Positions 1 through 7,994 of a stretch of DNA of 9,719 nt are shown in pieces. The DNA is from Bacteroidales bacterium UBA3868 (GTDB taxonomy: Bacteria; Bacteroidota; Bacteroidia; Bacteroidales; WCHB1-69), in the NCBI GenBank assembly GCA_002392325.1, contig DGGS01000206.1:1-9719 (forward strand). The letters run 5' to 3'. Numbering within the stretch: position 1 is the stretch's first letter; each line of letters opens with the position of its first letter. Under the pieces are notes generated by a model. The model was not told the origin of the DNA, did no database searches, and was given only the letters and a program-made list of their open reading frames with translations. The position numbers and the translations under genes were made by a program.

Positions 1-1102
1 CGTAGCGATACACGGTGCCGAACTCCGCGAGACGGAGAGGCAACTCTTTGTAGGAGCGCGGACGGGCGGCGTAGATCTGGCAGTGGTGCGGGCAGTTCAT
101 CGGCTTGAGGAAGAACTCCTCGCCCTCCTGCGGGGTGGTGATGGGGCGGAAGGAGTCCGCACCATATTTGGCATAGTGACCAGAGGTCTTATAAAGGTTC
201 ACATTACCGATATGCGGGGTGATCACCTGCTGGTAACCATACTTTTTCTGCACTTTGCGGAGGAACTGTTCGAGGCGGTCGCGCAATGCGGCACCCTTCG
301 GCAGCCACAAGGGCAGACCTTGTCCCACAAGCGGGGAGAAGGTGAACAATTCCATCTCACGACCCAGTTTGCGGTGGTCGCGCTTGGCGGCTTCTTCAAG
401 GAGAGCCAAGTACTCGTCCAGTTCTTTCTTCTTCGGGAAGGTGACAGCGTAAATACGGGTCAGCTGTTTGCGCTTCTCATCGCCGCGCCAGTAGGCACCG
501 GCCGTCTTGAGCAGCTTGATGGCCTTGATGGCGGAGGTGTCGTGCAAGTGCGGACCACGACAGAGGTCGGTAAAGGGACCGCTCTCGTAGAAGGAGATCT
601 GTCCGTCTTCCAAACCGTCGATGAGTTCCAGCTTGTACTCATCTCCTTTCTTGGTGAAATAGTCGAGAGCTTCGGCCTTGGGCACCTCGCGGCGCACGAA
701 CTGGATTTTCTGGGATGCCAGCTCTTTCATTTTCTCCTCAATTTTTGGAAAATCGTCAGAGGAAATGGTATAGTTCATGAAATCAATGTCATAGTAGAAA
801 CCCGTCTCAATATGGGGTCCGATACCGAATTTCACACCAGGGTACAGCGACTCGATGGCGGCGGCCATCAAGTGAGCGGAACTGTGCCAGAAGGTATCCT
901 TACCTTCACGATCGTTCCATGTGTACAGCGTGAGAGAGGCATCCTCGTTGATCGGTTTGTCGAGTTCAACCAGTTGGTCGTTCACTTTGGCCACCAATAC
1001 GTTACGGGCCAGACCTTCACTGATGCTTTGAGCCACTTCATAAGGGGTAACGCCCTGTTCAAATTCTTTAAATGAGCCGTCAGGCAGTGTGATTTTTATC
1101 AT
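1..1102 (-). CDS. thrS: Threonyl-tRNA synthetase, 3' part cut off by window edge
   Basis: Class II aminoacyl-tRNA synthetase that charges tRNA-Thr with threonine in the cytoplasm. I translated the minus strand from the ATG at 1102-1100 and got 367 residues ([14 protein letters not shown]...) that stay open to the window edge. The whole protein is normally about 640 aa, so roughly the first 57% is here. An N-terminal TGS domain covers about residues 1-62. The editing domain (second additional domain) follows, with H73/H77 (HSSAH) and C181/H185 (LCRGPHL), which match the H73/H77/C182/H186 set of the E. coli enzyme. The catalytic core begins around residue 245, with motif 1 at about 269-296 and the zinc-ligand Cys337 in MNCPHHC. 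The start of motif 2 ([11 protein letters not shown]) lies at the edge. The zinc His residues and motif 3 are outside the window. The TGS domain begins directly at this Met, which supports the start. It has its own promoter upstream and lies downstream of the efflux operon. Confidence 0.97.
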   Translation of the reverse strand, partial: MIKITLPDGSFKEFEQGVTPYEVAQSISEGLARNVLVAKVNDQLVELDKPINEDASLTLYTWNDREGKDTFWHSSAHLMAAAIESLYPGVKFGIGPHIETGFYYDIDFMNYTISSDDFPKIEEKMKELASQKIQFVRREVPKAEALDYFTKKGDEYKLELIDGLEDGQISFYESGPFTDLCRGPHLHDTSAIKAIKLLKTAGAYWRGDEKRKQLTRIYAVTFPKKKELDEYLALLEEAAKRDHRKLGREMELFTFSPLVGQGLPLWLPKGAALRDRLEQFLRKVQKKYGYQQVITPHIGNVNLYKTSGHYAKYGADSFRPITTPQEGEEFFLKPMNCPHHCQIYAARPRSYKELPLRLAEFGTVYRY

Positions 1103-1123
1103 GATAAAACAATACTAATGAAT

Positions 1124-1137
1124 CTTTTTGCAAAAAG
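1124..1137. repeat. Perfect 14-bp palindrome in the thrS leader
   Basis: CTTTTTGCAAAAAG is self-complementary over all 14 bases. It lies just downstream of the thrS -7 box, at or right after the predicted transcription start. It shares the TTTTTGCA core with the promoter boxes of this window. It could be a binding site for a dimeric protein, or only the result of AT-rich leader composition. It has no loop, so it is a poor RNA hairpin. Confidence 0.45.
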
Positions 1138-1141
1138 TTTG

Positions 1142-1173
1142 CAAAAGTACAAAAAAAGTGTCAATGGAGCAAG
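1142..1173 (-). promoter_or_regulatory. Putative thrS promoter (Bacteroidota type)
   Basis: On the minus strand, TACTTTTG (1149-1142) fits the Bacteroides -7 consensus TAnnTTTG exactly. A CTTG (1173-1170) lies 20 bp further upstream and suits the -33 TTTG element, with one mismatch. Transcription would start near 1135, giving a 5' leader of about 30 nt before the ATG at 1102. The promoter sits in the 87-bp gap after the TolC-like gene, so thrS can be expressed independently of the efflux operon. Confidence 0.65.
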
Positions 1174-1189
1174 CATGGAAAATGCAATA

Positions 1190-2572
1190 TCATTTCCCCG
1201 CCAATTTCATATAGCGTGTGTGTGTTATTTGCAGGTCGATTTGAGCATCTGTGCATTGATTTTGGGCCTGAAGCAGAATGGTTTGCGCTTCGAGCACTTC
1301 GGAAACCGTGACAAGTCCGGCTTCAAAATTGGTGCGGGCCGTATTCAAATTTTCTTGGGCATCGGCAAGAGCCGTATTCATCAGCTCCACTTGTTGTTCC
1401 GCTTCCCGCACATTGCTCCACGCCTGCCGAATCTCCAATGCCATCTTCCCCATCAAATCCGCCCGTTCGTTCTCCGCTTTTTGGATGGCATAGTTTTGCT
1501 GACGAATCTTATGCGAGGTTTCCCACCATCCGGTCAACGGCACCTGCACAGTAGCAAACGCCAGTGCATTGGCGGTAAAATGGTCAAACACCAAATTGCC
1601 GTAGGAGGCCGTTGCCCCAATCATAAAATGCGGCGAAGTTTCCCCTATGGCCATCTTTTTCTTCAGTTTCTCAGCGCGCACTTGCAAGTCCAGCAAGTCA
1701 CTTTCCTTTCGGTTGCAAACCGCATTCAACACATCGGCATCCGACAGGTTCCCAACCATCGAATTATCGGGGACTGTATCGGTAAGCATCACATTCTCAT
1801 TATATTCCATACCAATCATCTGGCATAGCAGCATGGTAGAAAGGGTGATGCCGTTTTCCACTTTCAGCATATTGGACCGCATCTCATTCTGCTTGAGTGT
1901 CACTTTCAGAATATCGTTCCGGGTTATCAGCCCCGCCTCAGCGGCAACTGTCGCATCGCGCTGCAGTGTATCCAAATATACGAGTGCCTGCTGAAGGGTA
2001 GTTCGTTTTTCTTTCAAAGACACTGTTTGCCAGTAGATTTCTTCCACCTGCCGCACAATTTGGTCACTCGTCAGTTCGCCCTTCAGTTGCGCCGCGGTGA
2101 CACCAAGCTTGGCCAATTCATTTCCATTCACAATTTGCCCGCCCATGAAAACGGGTTGAACGGCTGTCGCGCCCACCATAACGCCATTCTCGCAGAGGGA
2201 CAGCCGGTCGGGCAATCCCAGTGCCGCGCCATATTCGAAATAAAGGTTATGAAGCCATTGCCGAGCCGCCGCGCTGCTTATGTCATCAATACCATACTCA
2301 ACAAGCGGTTTTGCCGCATAATAACCGCCCGCCATCGCACTCACCTGCGGAAAATATTTGGTGAAGGCCTGTTTTTTGGTCTCTTTGGCAGCTTCCACAT
2401 CCAAAGCGGCATTCTTCACCTCAGCATTGTTGCGCAACGCCAGCGTCTTGCAACTGTCCAATGTAAGACTTTGAGCACACAGACTGCCAAAGGCCACTGC
2501 CATCATGAGCAGAAACGCTAAAAAACGCGGCGCTGCTAACGCCATCATATTTCCATATGTTTTTTTCATCAT
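1190..2572 (-). CDS. TolC-family outer-membrane efflux channel
   Basis: Last gene of the efflux operon: the outer-membrane factor that forms a trimeric barrel with a periplasmic alpha-helical tunnel and lets the RND pump expel substrates outside the cell. It is 460 aa, the usual length for this family. A hydrophobic N-terminal segment (about residues 11-31) ends in SLCA before QSLTLDSCKTLAL, which fits a type I signal peptide cleaved after Ala33. Two long helical repeats follow, at about 38-240 and 255-458. They are rich in Gln, Glu, Ala and Leu, as in the two OEP repeats, and the second contains a segment typical of the family around NFEAGLVTVSEVLEAQ. There is no lipobox, unlike many OprM-type channels. 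The start ATG overlaps the permease stop (ATGA), which implies translational coupling. A second ATG follows immediately, and either could be used. It is clearly a TolC-like protein, but the pump's substrate cannot be read from it. Confidence 0.93.
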   Translation of the reverse strand: MMKKTYGNMMALAAPRFLAFLLMMAVAFGSLCAQSLTLDSCKTLALRNNAEVKNAALDVEAAKETKKQAFTKYFPQVSAMAGGYYAAKPLVEYGIDDISSAAARQWLHNLYFEYGAALGLPDRLSLCENGVMVGATAVQPVFMGGQIVNGNELAKLGVTAAQLKGELTSDQIVRQVEEIYWQTVSLKEKRTTLQQALVYLDTLQRDATVAAEAGLITRNDILKVTLKQNEMRSNMLKVENGITLSTMLLCQMIGMEYNENVMLTDTVPDNSMVGNLSDADVLNAVCNRKESDLLDLQVRAEKLKKKMAIGETSPHFMIGATASYGNLVFDHFTANALAFATVQVPLTGWWETSHKIRQQNYAIQKAENERADLMGKMALEIRQAWSNVREAEQQVELMNTALADAQENLNTARTNFEAGLVTVSEVLEAQTILLQAQNQCTDAQIDLQITHTRYMKLAGK

Positions 2573-5500
2573 TTTTTGTTTTTAAAAATCTGCCAATAGG
2601 CCACAGGCAGCACCGTCACCACCAAAGGCAATGAAAAGATGGTGCCGAAACAGATCACCACGCCCATAGGCATCCATAATGAGGTATGCGCCACAATCAT
2701 GGGGACGACACCCAAAGCGGTGGTGGCGGAAGTAAGGAATATGGGACGCATACGCCGTTTCCCGGCCTCAAAACCGGCTTCTTTAGAGGTTTTATGGTGA
2801 TTTTTGCGCAAATCCTCCGCATATTCAAACATAATGATTGCGTTTCGCACAATAATTCCGATAAGACTCACCACACCCAACACCGCGGTTATACTGAAGT
2901 CCAGTTGGAATATCCAGAGTCCCAGGCACGCCCCGAAGACGCATATCAAACTAGCTGACAATGTGAGAAATACAATATCCAGTTTACCGAAATGATACAA
3001 TTGGAACACGAAGAGCACCAGCACGGCTGCCAAAAAGCTCAATGCGATTTGCGGAATCACCTGACCGTTCACATCGGTAAGGCCGCCATAGGAGAGTTCC
3101 ACGCCCGCGGGCAAAGAGGGTTTCAGATCCTGTTTGATGTATTGGTCTATTTTTTCCATCACATCGGGTTGGCTGTAACCATATTTCAAGTCAGCACCCA
3201 CTGTGATAGTCCGTATGCTGTTTCGGCGATTGATGACAGCATCGTGCCATTCGGGGCCCACATCGGCCACCTGACGCAGCGGCACCCATGTGCCCGGTAT
3301 GGAAGTGGGAACCAAACACTCTTCCAAATCCTGATAATTCGAGGTGTCGCTAAAGTTCTGAGTATAAAGCATTACCGGAACTTTATAATCGCCTTCCCAT
3401 ACATTTGTCAAATTCTGTCCGCCAAGCACGGATGATAGATACAGCGATAGCATGCTCTGCGTCACCCCCATCCGGGTGGCCTCATCCCCCTTCAGCGTGA
3501 CCTTGATATTCTGAGAACTCTCGTCCATATCGGAGTGCACCCAAGTGAGTTCATCCAGTGTGTTCATGTAATTCTTCAGTGTATCGGCCACGGACTTCAT
3601 CTCGTCAAAGTCTTTGCCTGAAACACGCACCTCAACAGGATTCTTTACTGCCTGATAATCAATTTGTTTGAAGCGAATATACGCATTGGGGAAATAATTC
3701 TCATATTTCGGGCCATATTCCCGGATAATTTTAAGGGTGTTTTTCTCCGAGGTCGTATTGACAATAAACTGAGCATAGTTTTTATGCGCCATCTGCGGGG
3801 CGTAGGTGGCGTGAAAACGGGGCGACGAGCACCCGATGAAGGAAGTGACGGACTCCACGCGTGGGTCAGCGCGCAGCACCACCTCCAGACTGTCGGCCAC
3901 CGCCTCCGTCTGCTGCAACGTGCTTCCTTCGGCAAGATGCATTTCCACAGCAAAGCAGTTACGGTCAGCTTTGGGCAACATCTGGATTTGCAAGCGGGTG
4001 AACAGGAAAACGCCCAATGCCACGGCTCCCAACGCCGTGCCTATCACCACTGCCGGATGACGGAAACAGCGCATCAGAACATTCTCATAGAAATTCTGTA
4101 ACACGATGAAAAACCGGTTTTGCGCTTCCTCGAAACGATTCGGGGCTTTGCCATCCTTGTTACGCCGGATGAAAACGGTGGAGAGATACGGAATCACCCA
4201 CACCGCATAGAAAATGGAGCACACGAGAGCGAACAATACCGTCCACGGAAACAGCTGCACAAAATCACCGAGCGGGCCGGTGATGATGCGCGTCATAGGG
4301 AAGAACATGCCCGAAATGGCCAATGTGGCCAGCGACATGGGCACGAACAGCATCTTGGTGCTGGTCACCGCAGAGTTCCACCTGGAATAGCCACGCTGCA
4401 GCATGTCGGTGTATCCGTCAATCACGATGACGGAATCGTCCACAATCATACCCAGCACCACAATGAGGGCGGCCAGTGTCACCGTGTTCAACTCGATGCC
4501 GCAGATATACATCAGTCCCATGGTTACCGCCGTACAGACCGGCACACTGGAACCCGACACCAGCGCGGTGCGAAGAGGGAACAGCAGCAGCATTACCGCA
4601 ATCACCACCAGGATGGAAAAGACCAAGTCGCGCAAAAACGACATCACCGAGCGGTTAACCACATACGGTTGGTTGGTAATCTTGTGCATATTCACATCCG
4701 GCGGCAGGGTTTGCTGGCATTTGGCAATCTCCTTCCCCACTTTCTTTCCAAAGGCAACAATATTGTTTCCTGGGGCCATCTCCATGGATATCAGCACAGT
4801 AGATGTTCCGTTGTATTTGATATAGTTTTTCGGAGCAGCATAGCGGCGCTCAATACGGGCGATGTCGCGCAGGCGGACCACATTACCCAGCGGGTCAGCA
4901 AACACAATCTGCTCGCCCACCTCATATTCCGACTGGTACGGGATAGCGATATGGACCAACGCCTCGCCCTCTTCGGTCTCCACGCTACCGCCAACCGTGC
5001 GCAATCCTTGCGTGGCCAGTTCCACCAGCAGCGCTCGCTGACTGATGCCGTAGGCCGCCAATTTCTCCTGATCCACCAGCACGGCAATCTCCTCGTTCTG
5101 CTGTCCCAAAATCTTGATATTGCCCATTTCGGGTATTCCGCGCAGGCGATCGCACAGTTGCTCAGCATAGGATTCCAATTCGCGGGGCGTGCGCTCGGGC
5201 GAGTCCACCGTGAGCAACATGGACGAGGTATTGCCAAAGTCGTCCACCACCACCACTTCCAGCACACCCGCCGGCAACGAGGTCTTCTTGAACAATTGCA
5301 GTCCATGCCGGATCTTCGACCAGGCGCCATCCTTATCCTTCACCGAAGTGCGTAGCTCAGCAAACACATACACAATACCGTTCTCCGTCACCGAATAGGT
5401 CTTCTCCTTGTCAACCTCAGCATAAGTAAACAAGAAGCGTTCCAACGGTTTGGTCACCTGTTCTTCCACCTCTTGCGACGAAGCACCCGGATACACCGCC

Positions 5501-5652
5501 GCCACCACGCCCTGACGAATCGTGAACTGCGGGAACTCATCCTTATTCAATTGGGTGAGTCCGAAGATACCGAACAGTACAAGACACACCACAATGAAGA
5601 AGATGATGTTGTGGCTGCGCATAGCGGATAATATGTGTGATTTGGGAAGCAT
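2569..5652 (-). CDS. RND efflux permease, AcrB/HAE-1-like
   Basis: Inner-membrane proton-driven pump of the resistance-nodulation-division superfamily, working as a trimer with the adaptor and the outer-membrane channel. It is 1027 aa, a full-length size. The layout is that of the family: TM1 (about 15-34), a large periplasmic loop, TM2-6 (about 341-495), TM7 (about 533-552), a second periplasmic loop, and TM8-12 (about 868-1022). The proton-relay pair D405/D406 in TM4 (GMIVDDSVIVIDG) is intact. In TM10 the residue equivalent to AcrB Lys940 is Arg936 (GIIVRNAII), and the RMRPIFLTS motif of TM11 is present. The start is fixed by a stop two codons upstream (TAA TCC ATG). The next Met (11) would cut into the amphipathic segment before TM1. 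The adaptor gene lies 56 bp upstream, and the channel gene overlaps the stop. Two carboxylates in TM4 fit a drug/lipid HAE-type exporter better than a metal exporter, but the substrate is unknown. Confidence 0.96.
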   Translation of the reverse strand: MLPKSHILSAMRSHNIIFFIVVCLVLFGIFGLTQLNKDEFPQFTIRQGVVAAVYPGASSQEVEEQVTKPLERFLFTYAEVDKEKTYSVTENGIVYVFAELRTSVKDKDGAWSKIRHGLQLFKKTSLPAGVLEVVVVDDFGNTSSMLLTVDSPERTPRELESYAEQLCDRLRGIPEMGNIKILGQQNEEIAVLVDQEKLAAYGISQRALLVELATQGLRTVGGSVETEEGEALVHIAIPYQSEYEVGEQIVFADPLGNVVRLRDIARIERRYAAPKNYIKYNGTSTVLISMEMAPGNNIVAFGKKVGKEIAKCQQTLPPDVNMHKITNQPYVVNRSVMSFLRDLVFSILVVIAVMLLLFPLRTALVSGSSVPVCTAVTMGLMYICGIELNTVTLAALIVVLGMIVDDSVIVIDGYTDMLQRGYSRWNSAVTSTKMLFVPMSLATLAISGMFFPMTRIITGPLGDFVQLFPWTVLFALVCSIFYAVWVIPYLSTVFIRRNKDGKAPNRFEEAQNRFFIVLQNFYENVLMRCFRHPAVVIGTALGAVALGVFLFTRLQIQMLPKADRNCFAVEMHLAEGSTLQQTEAVADSLEVVLRADPRVESVTSFIGCSSPRFHATYAPQMAHKNYAQFIVNTTSEKNTLKIIREYGPKYENYFPNAYIRFKQIDYQAVKNPVEVRVSGKDFDEMKSVADTLKNYMNTLDELTWVHSDMDESSQNIKVTLKGDEATRMGVTQSMLSLYLSSVLGGQNLTNVWEGDYKVPVMLYTQNFSDTSNYQDLEECLVPTSIPGTWVPLRQVADVGPEWHDAVINRRNSIRTITVGADLKYGYSQPDVMEKIDQYIKQDLKPSLPAGVELSYGGLTDVNGQVIPQIALSFLAAVLVLFVFQLYHFGKLDIVFLTLSASLICVFGACLGLWIFQLDFSITAVLGVVSLIGIIVRNAIIMFEYAEDLRKNHHKTSKEAGFEAGKRRMRPIFLTSATTALGVVPMIVAHTSLWMPMGVVICFGTIFSLPLVVTVLPVAYWQIFKNKK

Positions 5653-5661
5653 GGATTAGGG

Positions 5662-5697
5662 GTAAATGGTGAATGGGGTGAATGGGGTGAACGGGAT
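5662..5697. repeat. 9-bp imperfect tandem repeats between adaptor and permease genes
   Basis: On the plus strand four adjoining 9-mers read gtaaatggt, gaatggggt, gaatggggt and gaacgggat. The two central copies are identical and the outer two are degenerate. They fill most of the 56-bp spacer between the adaptor stop and the permease start, and the adjacent bases are also G-rich on the plus strand. This is the only sizeable gap inside the operon. The message here reads C-rich (CACCCCATT repeated). No convincing promoter box lies within it. Confidence 0.7.
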
Positions 5698-5708
5698 AAG
5701 GGTGAGTA

Positions 5709-6743
5709 TTATTTTGAGAGGGTGACTATTGCATTGGTATAGAGTTTCTGGATACCCGTGGTGATGACCGTGTCGCCGGGGTTGAGGCCGGAGGAGACGA
5801 GCACGCCATTGGCCACAAATTCAGACGATGTGATGATGCGGTGTTGGGCTTTGCCGTTCTTCACCACCCACACGGAGAGTCCTTCGGGGCGCGTTTGCAC
5901 GCACTTGGCCGGCACGATGAATCCTGCGGTGCCGGGCTGGTCAAGGGTCACCTTGCACACCATGCCTGGCAACAACGCCTTATCCGCATTCGGGAAGGCG
6001 ATTTTCACCTGATAGCTATGGGAGACGCGCGAGGAGTTGACGCTGCGTTCGGTAATCCGTCCCGTCAGCATCTTATTGTCCAGCGCGGGCACATACACAT
6101 AAGCCTCTTTGCCAACCGCCACCGTGGATATCTCGCTTTCGGGAACCGAGAATGTCACCGACACTTGGCCCATGTCAAGCAGGGTGACAGCGGGTTCGCC
6201 GGGCAGCAGTCTGCCGCCCACTTTGGCGTTGCAGGTGCCCACCACGCCCGAAATGGGAGCCACCAGCGAGCATTCGTCCAACTGCCGTTTCGCAATCTGT
6301 TCCAAAGCGCGGGCTTTGTCCAAGGTGGTTTGCATTTCCACCCACTTCACATCGGCGAGACTGCCCTGATCGTGCACTTTTTTCAGCCGGTCGTAGGCGT
6401 CTTCCGCCTGTTGCAAGGTGGCTTTTGCCGAATTGTACGCATTCTGCGCGTCACTTCGGTTCACATCCGCAATATGCTGTCCCACACGCACATAGTCGCC
6501 TTCGCGAACATACACGCGCTCCACCCTGCCCCCCGCCGGGAAACTCAACGCCACCGACATATTCTCCTCTACTGAACCCACGTATGTGTGCGTCAGGCCG
6601 CCCGACACCGTGTCAACCACCAAAACTTCCACCGGTATTGACTGTTCCTCTTGCTTGGCGGTCTCGTGCTTGCAGGAAACGACCGCAACCAACAGTATGA
6701 TTGCGGCGCACCAAACCGTTATGGTATATGTCCTGTTTTTCAT
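5709..6743 (-). CDS. RND periplasmic adaptor (membrane fusion protein), lipoprotein
   Basis: Periplasmic adaptor subunit (HlyD/AcrA family) that bridges the RND permease and the TolC-like channel. It is 344 aa. The N-terminus has a hydrophobic stretch (about 8-22) ending in the lipobox VVSC, so Cys24 should be lipidated, with Lys25 following. The first half of the lipoyl/barrel-sandwich domain is at about 66-95 (GGRVERVYVREGDYVRVGQ). A short helical hairpin covers about 97-157 (AKATLQQAEDAYDRLKK ... ARALEQIAKRQLDE). The second lipoyl half is at about 158-190 (LVAPISGVVGT...GGRLLPGEPAVTLLD). The beta-barrel and membrane-proximal domains follow, ending IQKLYTNAIVTLSK. The family's VAPxxGxV signature is intact. 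It starts 4 bp after the upstream lipoprotein gene and precedes the permease by 56 bp. The hairpin is short, as in many small Bacteroidota adaptors. Confidence 0.94.
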   Translation of the reverse strand: MKNRTYTITVWCAAIILLVAVVSCKHETAKQEEQSIPVEVLVVDTVSGGLTHTYVGSVEENMSVALSFPAGGRVERVYVREGDYVRVGQHIADVNRSDAQNAYNSAKATLQQAEDAYDRLKKVHDQGSLADVKWVEMQTTLDKARALEQIAKRQLDECSLVAPISGVVGTCNAKVGGRLLPGEPAVTLLDMGQVSVTFSVPESEISTVAVGKEAYVYVPALDNKMLTGRITERSVNSSRVSHSYQVKIAFPNADKALLPGMVCKVTLDQPGTAGFIVPAKCVQTRPEGLSVWVVKNGKAQHRIITSSEFVANGVLVSSGLNPGDTVITTGIQKLYTNAIVTLSK

Positions 6744-6747
6744 CTTT

Positions 6748-7254
6748 TCAATTCTTTTCCGCTATTATCCTCATTTCCGGTCCGGCAATCCCAATACGGT
6801 TATCTCCACTTTGATAACCATTCCATTGCTCATCCAGCACCAGCATTTTACCATTCAGCATACCACATCCTGAAGAGGTAATGCGATACACCAGCGATGA
6901 GGTGCTTTCAGAATCGAAAATAGAGGTTCCTTCTTGTGTTAAAATATTGATATTAAACTCATACGGTTCCACGAAAAGAGAATCGCCTTTCACCGTGGCC
7001 GTCATGGTGTAACAAGCGCCATTCATCTCGTTCATCGTGATAAGCAATCGGGAAGGGTTGGCCTTGTCTTCCAAAATGTTCATCTGTCCGTTGCGGTGAA
7101 GCAAATGATAACTGGTCGCCCCTTCCGCATCGGTAACGGCCACCTCTCCCGACAACTTGTAACTGTAATCGCCTAAAAACGGCGCCACTTCACGATGACA
7201 GGATGTGAACGCCAAAAGAAAGGTTACCATCGAAAAAATAATGATGTTTCTCAT
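6748..7254 (-). CDS. Small predicted lipoprotein in the efflux operon, function unknown
   Basis: I do not recognise this 168-aa protein. A hydrophobic N-terminus (about 3-16) leads to FTSC, an acceptable Bacteroidota lipobox, so Cys19 is probably lipidated. The mature part looks rich in beta strands (alternating stretches such as YSYKLSGEVAV, CYTMTATVKG, SSLVYRITSSG). A small barrel or calycin-like fold is possible, but this is only an impression. Cys97 and Cys145 could form a disulfide. It lies 11 bp after the tetR stop and 4 bp before the adaptor start, so it must be co-transcribed with the pump. The position suggests a periplasmic or membrane-anchored accessory of the efflux complex, or a ligand-binding partner. 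There is no direct evidence of function. Confidence 0.85.
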   Translation of the reverse strand: MRNIIIFSMVTFLLAFTSCHREVAPFLGDYSYKLSGEVAVTDAEGATSYHLLHRNGQMNILEDKANPSRLLITMNEMNGACYTMTATVKGDSLFVEPYEFNINILTQEGTSIFDSESTSSLVYRITSSGCGMLNGKMLVLDEQWNGYQSGDNRIGIAGPEMRIIAEKN

Positions 7255-7265
7255 ATCTTTACGCT

Positions 7266-7922
7266 TTAAAAATAATCAACACTTATGCGCTGCATATCGC
7301 CTTCTATCCCGTATTTGCTCACAAAACTTTGGAACACGCTGTTCACAATCAAGTCGATGAGCATCTCGTAAGAGGATTTATACTGCTCGTATTTGTCTTC
7401 AACGAAAAAAGAATGACTCAGTCCATTGAGGGTAACTTGAAGCATATCAGCGAAAGCAACCGCCTGTTGTTCAACAATTTCCGGTTGCTCATCCGAAGGT
7501 TTGGCATACCACACCTTCTTGAATGCCTGATGTTCCCACTGGTTGAAATCATCCAGCATCTTCTTCAAATTCTCAAAACCATAGTCATCACGGTTCAGCA
7601 TATTGCTTTTCATGGCCACACGCAGAGTACTTGCCTCCGATAAAAGTTCCATGCGCAGCAGCAGGTACTGTTTCAATCTGGGCAAAATGCGCTGACTGTC
7701 GTCTTCAACCACGGCGAGCAAAGCGCTGCGCACATGGGTAAGTTCCGATTGGACGGATGCGCAGAAAATATCCTCTTTGTTGCTGAAATGATTGTATATG
7801 GAGCGCTTGGCTTTATGGGCTTTGCGGGCAATCTCATCCATGGAAGTCTTCTCAAATCCGAACTTCCGGAAAAGGTCCGCCGCCACCTGTTGGATAACCT
7901 CGCTCGTTCTCAATTTCTTCAT
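7266..7922 (-). CDS. TetR/AcrR-family transcriptional regulator, probable repressor of the efflux operon
   Basis: A 218-aa one-component regulator. The N-terminal TetR DNA-binding domain covers about residues 5-55. Its helix-turn-helix TSMDEIARKAHKAKRSIYNHF (split TSMDEIARKAH / KAKRSIYNHF) is followed by the usual SNKEDIF. The rest is a helical ligand-binding and dimerisation domain with no obvious relative, as is usual for this family. An upstream in-frame ATG at 7961 would add 13 residues (MCIFARKNENRAK). It lies upstream of the predicted -7 box at 7956-7949 and the family domain begins at MKKLRTSEV, so I chose 7922. The gene is the first of the efflux operon, 11 bp before the lipoprotein gene. 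An inverted repeat over its own promoter points to autoregulation: binding would silence the whole operon until an inducer, probably a pump substrate, releases it. Confidence 0.92.
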   Translation of the reverse strand: MKKLRTSEVIQQVAADLFRKFGFEKTSMDEIARKAHKAKRSIYNHFSNKEDIFCASVQSELTHVRSALLAVVEDDSQRILPRLKQYLLLRMELLSEASTLRVAMKSNMLNRDDYGFENLKKMLDDFNQWEHQAFKKVWYAKPSDEQPEIVEQQAVAFADMLQVTLNGLSHSFFVEDKYEQYKSSYEMLIDLIVNSVFQSFVSKYGIEGDMQRISVDYF

Positions 7923-7955
7923 TTTTGCACGATTTTCGTTTTTGCGTGCAAAAAT
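7921..7955. promoter_or_regulatory. Putative TetR operator: 11-bp inverted repeat over the tetR promoter and start codon
   Basis: ATTTTTGCACG (7921-7931) and CGTGCAAAAAT (7945-7955) are exact reverse complements, separated by 13 bp. The right arm covers the -7 box of the tetR promoter and the left arm runs into the tetR start codon. A nested dyad, TTTTTGC-GT-GCAAAAA (7939-7954), shares the right arm. A dimeric repressor bound here would block RNA polymerase. That the TetR protein binds it is inferred from position and symmetry. Confidence 0.6.
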
Positions 7956-7956
7956 A
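7949..7956 (-). promoter_or_regulatory. Putative promoter (-7 box) of the tetR-efflux operon
   Basis: TATTTTTG on the minus strand matches the Bacteroidota -7 consensus TAnnTTTG. No good TTTG is found at the -33 position: CAAC is the closest at about 19-20 bp, so the promoter is probably weak or helped by a protein. Transcription would start near 7942, leaving a leader of about 20 nt before the ATG at 7922. Confidence 0.55.
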
Positions 7957-7994
7957 CACAAAATTCAAACTAACGGTTGTCTTTTAACTATTTT

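Noticed and set aside
83..1075. Long plus-strand open frame of 330 codons
   Set aside because: It lies wholly antisense to thrS, whose translation matches the synthetase with all motifs intact. The plus-strand product has no recognisable domain.
1118..1828. Plus-strand frame of 236 codons starting in the thrS upstream gap
   Set aside because: Mostly antisense to the TolC-like gene, with no domain and no promoter pointing in this direction.
1..2572. thrS beside an efflux pump as an antibiotic self-resistance pair
   Set aside because: thrS has ordinary motifs and its own promoter, and no biosynthetic genes are near, so adjacency alone does not support this.
4120..5355. Long plus-strand open frame of 411 codons, rich in His and Gln
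   Set aside because: Antisense to the RND permease. The composition is that expected from reverse reading of a GC-biased coding region, and there is no promoter or ribosome site.
7922..7961. Longer tetR start at 7961
   Set aside because: That ATG lies upstream of the predicted -7 box and adds 13 residues not typical of the family, so 7922 is preferred.
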